In this document: positions 1 to 12,011 of the stretch, piece after piece
Layout: each line of letters opens with the position of its first letter
Numbering within the stretch: position 1 is the first letter of the stretch
Assembly (NCBI GenBank): GCA_014529385.2
Contig: CM043945.1
Coordinates: forward strand, 99,573,463-99,637,462
Length of the DNA: 64,000 bases
From: Adiantum capillus-veneris
Lineage: Eukaryota; Streptophyta; Polypodiopsida; Polypodiales; Pteridaceae
Direction of reading: 5' to 3'
The notes under the pieces: generated by a model
The model's input: only the letters and a program-made list of their open reading frames with translations
Told to the model about the DNA's origin: nothing
Databases searched by the model: none
Translations under genes and position numbers: made by a program

Positions 1-2
1 TG

Positions 3-3000
3 GAAGACGATGACATTGTCCGTGCATGCTTGGATGGTGTAGGAGATGAGTATGTACATTTTAGGTCTTCCATGAATACAAGAGACGACATCCCCGTGTT
101 CCAAGATTTGATTTCTATGCTTATTCTTGAGGAGAAGAACCTTGACACATCTTCTTCTCATGGCAGAAATAATTCTGAACAGGCCTTCTATTCTAACTCC
201 AACAGAGGTAGAGGTAGAGGTAGAGGTCGTGGTCGAGGCCCAAGGGGTTGCAGGGGCCAATTTCTAGAAGGTCAATCAAATCAAAACAATACAGGTGGTA
301 GGGGAAACCAGTCTCAAGGCAGGGGGAGTCAAAGAGGTCATGGTGCAGGATCAAGCAGGCAGCAACATACTCCAGATAGCAGAGAATGTTGGACTTGTGG
401 TGAAAGAGGTCACATGTCACATGACTGTCCAAAGGGAAAAGCAAGTGGAAAGAGAGAACACGGCAACTATGCATCTACTAGCAGAGATGCAGATGACAAC
501 AAAAACGAGCGCATGTTTGTTATGCAGCGTGTAATGAATACAATGACTGCAGAGAATTCGACCCAAGATGATGTTTGGTATGTGGATTCAGGTGCCTCTA
601 ATCACATGACGTCTCGTGGAGAGTGGTTTAGAGATATGCGCAAACCAGATGTGTCAGGCTATGTGCAGACAGGAGATGACACAACTCACCCCATTGCTCA
701 TGTAGGGGACATACCTCTAAATACGAAGAGTGGGAAATCAAAGTACTTAGCAGATGTACTTCATGTCCCAAACATTACAAAGAATCTTGTTTCTGTTGGA
801 CAAATGGTTGAGCAGGGTTTGCAGGTTCGCTTCAATCCAAATGGCTGTTATGTAGAAGATTTCCAGAATGGCTGTAAGCTGATCACAGAGGGCAAATGTG
901 TGGGCAGAATGTTTACGCTGAATGTAGACATGCCTGAGGTAAAAGCTGCATTATTTGCACAGGGCACAGGTGTTGTGGTTGATGTTGACATTTGGCACAA
1001 ACGCATTGGCCATGTCAATGAGCAGAGATTGCGCAGCATGCAATCAAAACAGATTGTAAAAGGTTTGCCCAAATTCAAGGTGGATGGTATGCATAAAGTG
1101 TGTGCAGCATGCCAGTTTGGAAAACAGTCAAAGGGCTCATTTCCACATGAGCGCAATGTATGTAAAAAGCCACTTGAGGTGGTGCACACAGATGTTTGGG
1201 GTCCAACCGATACTGCAAGTATACATGGTTTCAGGTATTATGTCTCTTTCATTGATGACCATACAAGGAAAGTATGGGTCTACTTCATGCGTAACAAAAG
1301 TGAAGTGTTTGGTCACTTTCAAGACTTCAAAGTCATGATTGAGAAGGAGACAGATATGCAAATCAAGACATTGAGGTCAGATGGAGGGGGAGAGTACTTC
1401 TCCAATGATTTTTTAGATTTTATGCGAATGCAAGGTATACGCAGGCAATTTACATGCAGATATATTCCACAACAGAATGGGGTCGCAGAAAGGAAAAACA
1501 GGCACATTGCAGAGGTTGCACGTGCATTGATGAATGAGAAGAACATGCCTCATCATTTCTGGGCTGAAGTCGTAAATACAGCTGTGTACATTATGAACAG
1601 GACACCTACAGCTGCGATGCATGATGTAACACCTGAGGAAAAGTTTACAGGTACAAAGCCTGATTTGGCACACTTGAAAGTGTTTGGCTGCATAGCTTAC
1701 GTGCATGTACCAGATGAGTTGCGTAGGAAATTGGATCCTAAAGCAGAGAAATGTATTCTTGTGGGATATTCCCTTAAACAAAAGGGGTACAGGTGCTACA
1801 ATCCTACTACACGAGAATTACGAGTGAGCAGAGATGTAGTCTTTGATGAGATGAGCAGCTGGTACAGTAATGCACATGGCACTATTGGGGCTGATGTAAA
1901 AGATGATGTGGTTGTACAAAATGTGAGGCCACAGTCACAGGTTTTGAGTGGACCACAAGAGTCCTCTTCTCATGGCTCTGTTGAGAAACCATGGAATGGT
2001 AGACTACGTACGCAGGTTACTCCACCAACAGGTACAGGGAATGTATCACGAAAAGGAAAGGAAAAGGTTGATGAACCTCCCTTTATGGCCGATGCATCAT
2101 CAGGTTTTTCACATGTAGACATGGATTCAGATGGTTCTGAACAAAGTCTTGATGAGGAATTTGGAATTCCGGCTGTCAGGACACCTGGTGTTAGGAAAGT
2201 ACAAGAAGATGCTAGAGGGCAAAGGAGTGACCCAGGACCGCGCAGATCTAATAGAGTCAGAAATCCAGTTCAGAAATTGACTTATGATGGGTATCTAGCG
2301 CGTCACCAAGCCTACATGGCTAAGGTGATACAAGATGTGGATCCCACATGTTTTGAGGATGCAGTTGGAAATGTGCATTGGGATGATGCAATGAATGAAG
2401 AGATGGCTGCATTGGAAGCAAACGACACATGGGAGTTGGTGCCATTGCCAAGTGGCAAGAAAGCTATTGGCTGTAAATGGGTGTATAAAACCAAGCATAA
2501 GGCTGATGGTAACATTGAGTGTCACAAGGCAAGGCTGGTCGCAAAGGGTTATGCACAGACGTATGGCATAGACTATGAGGAGACCTTTGCTCTAGTGGCA
2601 AAGATGACGACTGTGAGAGCTGTCATAGCAGTGGCTGCATCTAGAGGATGGATTATGCATCAAATGGATGTAAAGAATGCCTTCTTGAATGGTGAGTTGC
2701 AAGAGGAAGTGTATATGGATTAGCCACCTGGTTATGTCGATCCAGGTTACCCAGATTATGTATGCAGACTTCTCAAAGCTTTGTATGGTTTGAAGCAGGG
2801 CTCTAGAGCATGGTATGACAGGATTGCCAAGTATCTTGTCAGTATTGGTTTTAGGAGAGCTCATGCTGATCATTCACTCTATGTACGTGAGAGTGATGTG
2901 GGGATTGTGGTCATTACCATATATGTAGATGACCTTATTATTGTTGGTGACAATGCTATGGAGATTGACCATGTGAAGGGTCTTCTCAAACAGGAGTTTG

Positions 3001-3908
3001 AAATGAAAGATTTAGGCGAGTTGCGCTACTTTCTTGGCATTGAGGTGATCAGGACTCCAGAGGGTGTATGGCTATCACAGAGACAGTATGCTTTGGACAT
3101 GTTGTCAAAGTATGGTATGGATGATTGTAAGCCAATTTCTATTCCCTTGGATGTGAATGCAAAGCTGAGTGCAGAGAAGGGTGATGTTGTTGAGGATGTC
3201 AACATGTACAGGAAGATTGTGGGTAGTCTAATCTACTTGACTATCACGAGACCAGACTTGAGCTACACAGTAGGCTTGGAGAGTCAGTTCATGCAGCTTC
3301 CGAGGAAGCCACATTTGGATGGAGTACGACGCACACTTAGGTATGTGCAAGGTACTCTTGACTACGCATTGTTCTATGCAGCAGATGCACCATTAGCATT
3401 GTATGGGTATACAGATGCACATTGGGCAGGTAGTATTGTTGATAGGAGATCTACGAGTGGCTTCATGTTCTCTTTTGGGAGTGCTGCTCTTACTTGGAGC
3501 AGCAAAAAGCAGCCTACGGTTGCTTTATCGAGCACAGAGACCGAGTACAGAGGTGCAGCAGTTGCGGCGTGCGAGGTAGCTTGGCTACGCACATTACTTG
3601 AGGACTTGGGAGTGCAGGTGGACCAGTAGATTTTCATCCATTGTGACAACATCAGTAGCATGCAGTTGGCTAGGAACCCAGTGTTCCATGCCAGGACCAA
3701 ACACATAGAGGTCCATTACCACTACGTTCGAGAGCGAGTGTTGGCGGGCGACATCGACTTGGTCTACGTCAGCACAGAGGAGCAGATAGCTGATATCTTT
3801 ACCAAGGCCTTCGGAGCTGAGAAGCTTCGACGTTTCCGGACTATGCTTGGACTCTGCGACATGCAGAGCTCGAGGGGGAGTGTTGAGATGTCGAGCTCTA
3901 CACCTTGA
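3..3908 (+). pseudogene. copia gag-pol polyprotein with two in-frame stops
   Basis: One reading frame is open from the window edge to 3908, interrupted only by TAG at 2721-2723 and TAG at 3627-3629. Visible in order: an Arg/Gly-rich stretch (about 205-250); a CX2CX4HX4C nucleocapsid zinc knuckle (387-428); the aspartic protease motif DSGASNHM (585-608); an integrase with D at 1191, D at 1380 and E at 1488 in the [11 protein letters not shown] context; a copia RT with the YVDD aspartates at 2928-2933; and RNase H with TDAHWAGS and LSSTETEY motifs (about 3412-3550). The first stop falls in the RT just before PPGY, the second late in RNase H. Both are consistent with single CAG-to-TAG or similar changes. 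The protein would copy element RNA and integrate the cDNA; this copy cannot make it without readthrough. The last codons overlap the LTR start at 3881. Confidence 0.93.
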
Positions 3909-4187
3909 GCTGGTGTCCACTACGAGTCTTGGCCGCTTACAGAATTTACTCACTGGCACGTTAGGTGACCGACACGGAGGATCTCTGCCAGTGATTCTAC
4001 AGCTGGACTACACATATAGTGACAGCCTAGTACGCTTCTAGCGAGTTCACACTTAGTGACCGCATTTACATATGGGCTACTTTTCAGATTTAGCACTTAG
4101 TCATTTTGTACTCTCTTTTCTGTGAAGAAGAAGAAGAAGCTTTCCATCTCTGTGTGCTTTGTGCTTGTCTTGTGTAGCTCTCTTGCA
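3881..4187 (+). repeat. copia 3' LTR
   Basis: The LTR starts TGTTGAG immediately after the polypurine tract. A TTGCA at 4183-4187 is the most plausible CA end, because coding sequence of the neighbouring gypsy element begins within a few bases. The length would be about 307 bp. The right boundary is approximate, since the partner LTR and the target-site duplication are not in the window. The segment holds a short AAG run (about 4127-4139). Confidence 0.7.
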
Positions 4188-4190
4188 TCC

Positions 4191-7100
4191 TCATTCTTTA
4201 CATGTTTGCAGGTTCAACTCTCTTGGAGTTTCTTCTTCTTCATCTTTACTGGGTGATTCCAATCCTTCACTCTCGCTTACTTGATCAGCCGGATGACTAT
4301 CCTCTCTTCTTTTGAATACCTTGATTCTCTTTCTTGCAATGGGTATCTTTATCTCTGTTCCATCCAATTCAGCCAGCGTGTAAGTGGCATTGTCATGTAC
4401 GTACTTGACTATATACGGTCCAAACCATCTTTTTGAAACCTTTCGCATGACAGTATGCTGGTTATCAAGATTACTGTCATACACTAAAACCCAATCTCCT
4501 TGCTTAATTTCCTTCCTTCTTAGCTTGTGTCGTCTATCAAAGTAGTCCTTGCTTTTCAACCTGGCATTCTTCAATCTTTCTTTTGCAACCTCAATGTGTT
4601 CAGGCCTTCTTTCTAGCTGTCTTATACGCAAAGCAAGGAGCTCTTCTCTGCTAAGCCCATCTTGCCAAGGTGGCACATTCCATGTGGGAATGGTGTCTTC
4701 AATGAGCATTACAGGCTTTTGACCATACATCAATTCTGCAGGCATGTAGCCAGTTACAGAGTTGTGTGTTTTGCGATCAGCCCATAGAGCATATGGCAAT
4801 AGTTTTGGCCACTCACTAATTCTCCCTTCACAAGCTTTAGCCAAGGCTTTAATGATTGGATCTGTAGTCTCTGTCCTTAAAGCTCTCCCTTCAACCTGAT
4901 TAGTCAAGTCTTCTCTTACAAGAACCAAGTACCTCATCTGCTAGAGTCCTAAGGCATGGTGACTAGATCCACAACCCATTTATGGCTAGGGTGCAATCCA
5001 TCACGATGTCGGACATTTGAATACATTTGACATGTTACACATGTTTCCACAAAGTGGGATACATCCTTGTACATACCTTTCCACCAATACCTTTCCTTTA
5101 GCTTTGAAAAGGTTTCCCACACACCACGGTATCCAGCCCATAGGTTCTAATGAAACTCGTGCATAAGCTTTACCTGACTCTGTTTGTTACATACTACCCT
5201 TTGTGGTATAGCACTCCTCTATTTTGGATGTTTCCATAAGTATCCATCCTGCAAAAAGTACCCATACGCTTTTCTGCGTATCCTCTTAAACTCATGCTCA
5301 GACCAATCACCCTGTTTTGTTAAAGTACTCAAATAACGACCAATAAGAAACCAATCTCCTTCATACCCATCTTCTAAAAACAACTCTAGTGCACTAGGTG
5401 TGCCAACATCATTATGATCAACATGATTAATGGAGTAGAACCTTGTGCCTACATCTTCATTATCATCTACCATGTCTTGCTCATCCTCATACCTTGCCCT
5501 TGAAAACATATCCGCTACTGGATTGTCTTTTCTTGCAATATGCTTGAACTCAGGATTCAAGGACTTAATGTAGGCAATCCATCTTATCATGGCAATGTCT
5601 GGTGTTGAGCAGCTTGTAATCATTCCAAGGAGTGGCAGACAATCTGTTTTCACAACCACATATGCTCCAATCAAGTATTCCTTTTCATACTTTAGTGCTG
5701 TAACCATGCCCCACAACTCCCGTTTTACCTGTGGGTAGTTCCTTTGTTGAGTACTTAGAACCTTGGCTCCAAACCTTACCACATACCTATGTCCCTCTTC
5801 GTCATCCTACCCTATTGCCCATCCAATTCCTGTCGGACTCGTATCCACTGTCACTATTATTGGATTTCCACACTCATAGTTTACCTTTCTTAAAGTCGGT
5901 GCTTGTTGTAGCAAATCCTTTAGCTTTCTTATAGCCCTTGCTTGTGCGTCTCCCCAATGAAACTTATGATTTTTCCTCAACTGGTACAAAGGATCCGCTA
6001 CATGTGCATAATGTGGAATCCATATAACATAAAACACACATGCACCAAGAAACCTGCGAACTTCACTCACAGATATGCATACCTCCATCTTTTGAATTGC
6101 ATCAATTTTTGCTGGACAAGGTCGTCTCCCATTGGGACCACACATGTGCTCAACAATCAACACCTCCTTCACTCCAAACACAGAATTTTGTCCTGAGAGG
6201 GTAAGGTTCACTTCTTCCAGTCTGGATAGGATCTTGTCACAATCATCTATGTGTTGTGCCACAAAGTTGTGGCACCCCTTGGAATCCAAAGCTTTATCTT
6301 TATTACTTACTTCACATCCTTTGATAGGAACATCATCAAGAAAGGGCATAGTTACTTGGGGAATAAAGTCACGTAAGACCTTATTCATACCATTCATCAT
6401 ATGTGCAACCGAATTGGTTGCTCCCTATGGTAAGGTACACATCCTCACCAAACCCAAAGGTGTCCTCATGGTAGTCAGATCCCTGCTTTCCATTGCTAAT
6501 TGGAACTGATCATACCCTAAGTACAAGTCTCCCATAGAATATATTGCCCTTTCTGCAAATGCTTCTGCAAACTCATCCTCAATTGGCCCTGTACCCATAT
6601 TCCTGATTGTGACTTAGTTGACCGGCTGCATATCTTGGATGAAGCGCAAAGCTCCATTCTTCTTTGGTACTGTGAACCACCTGTTTGAGCATGGAGCACA
6701 TGAAGGCTCCAAAATACCTATCTTGATCTTCTCATTTAGCAGCTCAATTAACTTAGGTAAGTGAGCCTTTGGAGCTGGTATTGGCCGTAAGCTCCAAGGT
6801 ACATGAGGGATGGTAAAGATCAGGATAGAAGCAACAATGGTAGGATCTACACATCCTATCTCATGTGGCTCAAATACAAATGATTTTCCATGGTTAGAGA
6901 GCATCTCTTCAAAACATTACCTTTCAACCTGTGTCAAGGAGTCCTCATTCCCAATCTTCAATTGCTTTAGAGACTCCTTTGTAAACCTGTGTCCAATCCC
7001 TTTTGATCTCTGAAACTAGGTTGCAAAGAATCTTGTTCTAGCTTTTCCTTGCAGTCCTTTGGCAAAGGAAGTGCCACTGGTTTTACCTGCTTTGCCACAA

Positions 7101-8126
7101 TCTTGTACTTGGTGTCCACCTTTACTTCATGTTTTTGATTCCTATCCTCCTGTTCCTTTTGAAATGCCTCAACCACATTGTACATTTCAAGTGAGCACAC
7201 TTTCATTATCTCATTTGAAGGATAATCTAATATAGACTGCAGATCCTGTAATGTGTCCACAAAGGAAAACTCCTCAAACACACATGTTATGTTTTTATTG
7301 TTTCCTAGAAGACCATGTTCTTTCCACTCCTTTTGTAGACTATGTACATGTTTGCGGGAACCTCGACTCAAGTTCTCACATTTTAGAAAAGAGACATATC
7401 CATATTCTATTAGACCTACAAAACCTGTACAGAAAACCTCCTTATGTGAGAACCTTTCCCTTTTTGTACCATCGTAATCCCGATCTACAATGGTACCTGG
7501 CCAAAACCCATTCTCTCTTGATGATCATAAAACTCTTTTCTCAATCTGGGCAATGGGCGCTCTCGGAGACTGTCACGATTTCTTTCATGATTCACACAGA
7601 CAATGAGAAATTGAACAACACGTTTTCCATCTTTACTTCTTATCCTAGCATAAGCAGAACCATCATCCATTACCTTTGTTTCCATTCTAACCCCTACAAT
7701 GTAGGGTTGTCCAAGGATGAGATCATAAGAAGATGTGTCCTGCACAAAGAAATTCTTCTCTTCCTTTACATCTCCAATAAGCACTTTCACACTAGGACAA
7801 GCTGCATATAACTCACCTGATGAATTATTTGCTACCTTAACCATCTAGCCATGATCTGTGTCCATTGGTAATTTGCACTTGTTGAATAAGCTCTTTGACA
7901 TTATGTTTATTTCTGAGTCATGGTCAATTAAGGCAACAAATGGCTCTTCAAGATCACTCACCTTGACCATTGTCTCTGTCGTAGCTCTTGCCCAATGATT
8001 CCAGGAAAAGTGACTGCTTGGAATGGCTTCGTACTCCTCATGTCCATTTGAAAACTGTACTTGCTTTGTTCTTCCAGAAGAATGGTAGCACCCTACAACA
8101 TCCTCATCATGCTCTCTGCCTTCCAC
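4191..8126 (-). pseudogene. gypsy copy 1 pol: protease-RT-RNase H-integrase
   Basis: Protease: ALIDHDSEINIMS at about 7898-7933, where the usual D-(S/H)-G active site has Asp in place of Gly. RT: a PHVPWSLRPIPAPKAH-type finger region (about 6770-6830) and the catalytic FLDDVPIKG (6317-6343). RNase H: QQRNYPQVKRELWG to DNPVADMFSRA (about 5760-5500). Integrase: zinc-binding HFVETCVTCQ (about 5060-5010), then VVDLVTMP with the first Asp. After EGRALRTETT the sequence jumps straight to PIIKALAKACEG (about 4860-4890), so the stretch that should carry the second Asp and the Glu of the D,D-35-E triad is gone. The C-terminal SH3-like tail (KGDWVLVYDSN, RWFGPYIVKYV) is present. In-frame stops occur at 8127-8129 and 7845-7847, with further breaks in RT. 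Confidence 0.9.
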
Positions 8127-9885
8127 CTATATTACCCATGTCTTTAAGCTTTCTCCTTCAGATTGCGGGCGAATGGTGTCAACAAGAGTTTGCCTCTTCC
8201 TCTTGATGATATCAATGATCTCCTCATGAAACTCGCGCTTGGCTATGCCAAGGACCTCCCCCAAGGTCAACTCTATTTTGCTATTCAAAATTCTTTCTTC
8301 TAGAACTTTCTGTAAGTCTGTAGCAGCCTCAATATTAGACTGTAACTTATAAGTTGGAGTTTTACGCTTACCTTTTGATGACTCCTTTTTCCTCCCAGTT
8401 GTACCCATAGTCACTTCAGGTGGGGGTGCTTCCCGTGTTGGAGGCGCTCGAGGAGGTATTGTATCGCTTCTTCTAGTAATTCTTTTTGATGGTCCTCCGT
8501 CACCACTCTCTCGCCTGCGCTTTTCTTCCACAAAAACTTCGTTGTTTTGACATTTTGCAATATAGGCATGCACTGACAAGGAGTCCATAGGGTCATTCCA
8601 TCCTGTCTCTAGACAAATACAGTCACTTGCTTCATGTAGGACTTCTCTTGTAAGCTTTCCTTTCCTTGCTAGCTCCATAGCACTTGGCCACAACTTACCA
8701 TTTTCTTCAAAACTCCTCAATGGTTCAATCTTGACTGTATAAGTAGATGCCTCAGATGCAGAGATGGCATGGGTAGTGGGCATATCCTCTACCAGACTTT
8801 GCATTCCTCCTTTCCCAAAGTTAGTCCTTAAGGGTAAACATGCCTCTCTTAAGTGAATCTTCCCATCCTTGAAGACAAGATCTTTTCTCAAGCTTCACTG
8901 AAGCTGTCACATTCTCTCCTAGCACTGAAGCTGTCACATTCTCTCCTAGCAGGCTTTGTGCTCTCACACCATATGCATCCATGAACAAAACCTTCTTTAG
9001 GTTGTTGTTTTTGCCTTGAAGATGGTGCCAATGGTTGCCCCTTCTCTTGAAGCTTTGTAATAAGTTTTACTTTTAAATCCCTCATACCTTTCACAAGCTC
9101 ATCTACTACAACGTCATCAACTTTTGGGAGTATAAAGGAAGAAGTCTTTACCATCTTTTCAGAAGTTGCGGAGGTAGATGGTGCACTACCAACAACCATC
9201 TTATCCCGTCTCTTTTGACACTTGGCAAGTAATGAAACAACAGCTTCAACTTTGTTCCAATCTGTCTTCAGTTCCTGCTCAGCATCTTTGTCCTCAAGAA
9301 GTAGCTCCAACTGCTCCTGGAGCTCCTTTCTTGTTGCTTGTAGGATGAGCTCTGTCTTTTTGAGTCGAGTGTGGACTTCTCTGTCCTCGTGAGTTGAGCA
9401 TATCGTCACTCAAACTCCCTGAGTAGCTCTTTTGGAGAGAGCCCCTCCTTCGGCTTGTCTACCCACTCCAGAAAAGTTCTCTTTGTTACTCTCTCAAATT
9501 CCTCCATGAAATACTCCTCCTTCATCGCTAGCTTGAACTCCTCCCAATTTCTTCCATGCTCATTCCTGATTCCTCTCACATGCTCTCTAATCTTGGGAGT
9601 CACAACAAGATCAAAGCTTTGGAGCATCTCATCTTCTAGCACACGATGCAACTCCATCTCCTTTACATAGCCACGAAGATACTTTATCACATCTTTCCCA
9701 TTAAACTGATCCATTTTGTGCACCACTCCTTGAATAGCTTTGGTTGCTGACACTTCCCGTATTTCTGTAGCATGCTGTTGTTGCATAAACAAGGCAAATG
9801 CTTGAAACATTTGCATTGTAGCGGGATCAAAAGGCATACCTTGCTGCTGCGGATGATGATCACCCATGGTTGAAGTAGCTTGCAC
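8127..9885 (-). pseudogene. gypsy copy 1 gag, frameshifted
   Basis: The ATG at about 9867-9865 (MGDHHPQQQG) is the likely start, because it precedes a Gln/Met-rich leader typical of plant gag. The capsid-like region (FNGKDVIKYLRGYVKE, VRGIRNEHGRNWEEFK) occupies 9885-9406. Frames change near 9408 and 8890. The middle part is a charged coiled coil (TRKELQEQLELLLEDKD) followed by a knuckle-like CIWCESTKPARREC at about 8976-8935; Pro stands where the zinc-binding His should be. A perfect 27-bp tandem duplication (8896-8949) repeats ARRECDSFS right after it. Downstream is a basic, Pro-rich linker (PPRAPPTREAPPPE). It would package the element RNA; in this state it would not assemble. Confidence 0.82.
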
Positions 9886-9933
9886 ATCCCTACTAACTCA
9901 CCTGAAAAACTTCACGTTGGGTTCACCAAAAAG

Positions 9934-11501
9934 TGTGTCAAAGAGTTGGTGGTCTTGCCAGGAAGGCGCCGGGCCTCTAGATGTGAGGGTTTATGGGGAG
10001 ACTGTGAAGCTTTTCACTTAGGCAAGCTTAGTGTTTGTAGCAAATACATTGTGTGTAGCCATTGGAATCTTGTACGCAGACACACACATACGCACACGTG
10101 AATCCCTCAAAACAAAACAAAGATGAAAACATCAAGGCTTTGATTGCATCTAATCAATGGTAAGATGAAAGGGTTCACTGATGCATTTATAACAGCAAGT
10201 CGTTGTGCTCCAAATGGTTCTTTGAAACTATAACTTAGTGCTCACAAAGATGTAGATATTTTGCCTAGCGATAGGAGTGAGCCGTGTATAAGTCTTCTTG
10301 GTTCATAGTAATATTAAGAAAGCAAGAATCAACCCCTAGAGAAGAATAAATATGTGCACATCAAAAGAATCAGAGTAGTCTAGTAGTGGCAAAATAAGAG
10401 GTCGTGGAGAAAGAAGAATTTTTTGCAGTCTTTCCGGCCCAAAGAGTAACACAATTCTCTGTTGGAAGTGGATTTTACAAACGTTAATTCTAATATGTTG
10501 CACAAAGTGAAAGCATTGAAAAGTTACACCATTGGGGTTATTCATCTAAGAAAGTTTAGAAAGTAGTCAAACAATGGAGGAAAGAGATAAGAGAGACAAC
10601 CAACACACAAAGACCCACACAAGCTCAAGCCAAAGAAGTGAAGCACACCTCAAGACTTTGTAGTATTGTAGCCAACTTGATGAAGTAGAAGATGAGTAGT
10701 AGTCCCAAAGACCGTTTGCAAGCCACCAACAATGCGTCTTTATTGATGAAAGAAGGTTACATAGAGTGTATGAGTATTACAAGTGAGGAGATAGAAGGCT
10801 TGAGGCATGAAGTAGCAAGCTCAAGATGTGTTGGGCTGAAATTGAGAGAAAGTTTTCTTCAAGGAGATGGCTAGGAGGTTGGGTGATGGCTTGATTATGG
10901 GGATTGCTTGAGCGCTTGATTGCTTGATGGTTTGCCCCATGCTCAAGTGAGGGGCAAGAGGCTCTATTTATAGGTGAAGTTGCCTCTTGAAGAAGATATT
11001 TACTTAGAAATATCCAAGGGATTTGTGTGACAAGTGTATCTCTTTTCAAAATATCTTGAAATTATCTTCAAAGTTTGTAGATCTTTCTCTTGAAGAAATA
11101 TCTAGAGGTTCTTCTAGATCTTTCTCCAAATATCTTCTCCTTGCCGCCACATGTCAAGAGTTGTTGAGCTATGGTGGGAACATGTGCATAAAGTAGCTTC
11201 ATAAAAAATTGGAGAGAGCTTGGCATACATCATGGATGACATCAAACAAACTCGTAACCACTTTTCTAAGGGATTTTTCTAGGTCCATAATCACTCCAAA
11301 GTGCACCTACTATGTGTAGAATGACACCTCATGGGGTATACTATGACTAAGGCCACTTTTGGCCATGCTATACATGTAATATGCCACCTAGGATGCCTAG
11401 TAGATAGGAGGTAAGTTTTATAGGCTTATTTGATCATGACTCCAAGAAGAGGTTCACAAAGAAGCCCGGAATCGAAGCCCATTCCCAACAAGAGTGACAC
11501 A
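9934..11501 (-). repeat. gypsy copy 1 5' LTR
   Basis: The segment is bounded on the plus strand by TGTGTCA (9934-9940) and TGACACA (11495-11501), a perfect 7-bp inverted repeat with the canonical TG/CA ends. On the minus strand its inner edge is followed after a few bases by TGGTGAACCCAACGTG (about 9926-9911), in the right place for a primer-binding site, and then by the gag start. Length is about 1.57 kb, long but within the gypsy range. It contains no supportable gene. The opposite LTR is absent, so identity between the two cannot be measured. Confidence 0.72.
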
Positions 11502-11640
11502 TCAGACTTCGACTAGCTTTTTGCATGCTAAATAGAAAATGCATATACTTATGCACAGTTAAGGCATACACATAAAATCCATAATATTGTAGGGGTTAGC
11601 TTCCGTTCCCACTATGCACGTGCCACGGCACGACAACGGT
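11502..11640. other. inter-element spacer
   Basis: Non-coding sequence between two retrotransposons. I see no ORF, repeat or RNA gene in it. It may be the degraded outer part of the next element's 5' LTR. Confidence 0.4.
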
Positions 11641-11650
11641 GTAGCTTGTG

Positions 11651-11683
11651 CAAGGCTATAGGGGCTTCTATTTTCCTTCTCGT
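11651..11683 (+). repeat. 5' LTR fragment of gypsy copy 2
   Basis: Near-identical to 18431-18463 in the same orientation, 6780 bp apart. Homology fades on both sides, so the LTRs are either strongly diverged or truncated. Confidence 0.55.
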
Positions 11684-11938
11684 TTGGAGACTGGCATCGT
11701 TTTGGTGCCCCCACGAAGGAGCAAGCTCTCTTATGCTCCCATTCCTATGAAATATGTTTATTCTTTTGCATACAATGAACGTAAGAGGGATGTGGGTGCT
11801 TACGGACAACCACCTATGTATATGCAAATTGTGGACATCATTTGAGGTGGTCATATAATTGGATTGCAACCTTTGGAGGGTTGTGAGGTTTTGTGAAGCC
11901 AAGCTCTAGGGGCCGGGTTACCCAGTGTGAGGTGGATT

Positions 11939-11950
11939 AGGTACCAGAGC
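11939..11950 (+). other. primer-binding site-like (tRNA-iMet)
   Basis: AGGTACCAGAGC, 10 of 12 matches to the initiator-methionine primer-binding site used by many plant retrotransposons. It lies about 60 bp upstream of the gag start, where reverse transcription would be primed. Confidence 0.6.
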
Positions 11951-12011
11951 GATCCATCGACATCCCTTGAGTTTTCGACGTCACATGTAATTGTTTTTGT
12001 GGCAATCCAAC

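Larger units (their letters stand above)
1..4187 (+). mobile_element. Ty1/copia LTR retrotransposon, 3' part
   Basis: The window opens inside the gag reading frame of a copia element and runs through protease, integrase, reverse transcriptase and RNase H into a 3' LTR. The domain order PR-IN-RT-RH is diagnostic for copia. A purine-rich polypurine tract (CGAGGGGGAG, 3871-3880) sits directly before the LTR start TGTTGAGATG. The 5' LTR and gag start lie left of the window. On the right the LTR abuts the 3' end of a gypsy element on the opposite strand, so one of the two probably inserted into the other. Domain content is complete from gag onward, and decay is limited to two nonsense codons, which suggests a fairly young insertion. 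Confidence 0.95.
4188..11501 (-). mobile_element. Ty3/gypsy LTR retrotransposon (copy 1), decayed
   Basis: Read on the minus strand: LTR (11501-9934), gag (9885-8127), protease, RT, RNase H and integrase (8126-4191). Domain order PR-RT-RH-IN is that of gypsy. Only the 5' LTR is inside the window. The 3' end meets the copia LTR at about 4187, consistent with the copia element having inserted into the tail of this one. Frameshifts and stops are scattered through gag and pol, and the integrase has an internal deletion, so this copy is non-autonomous. Confidence 0.92.
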
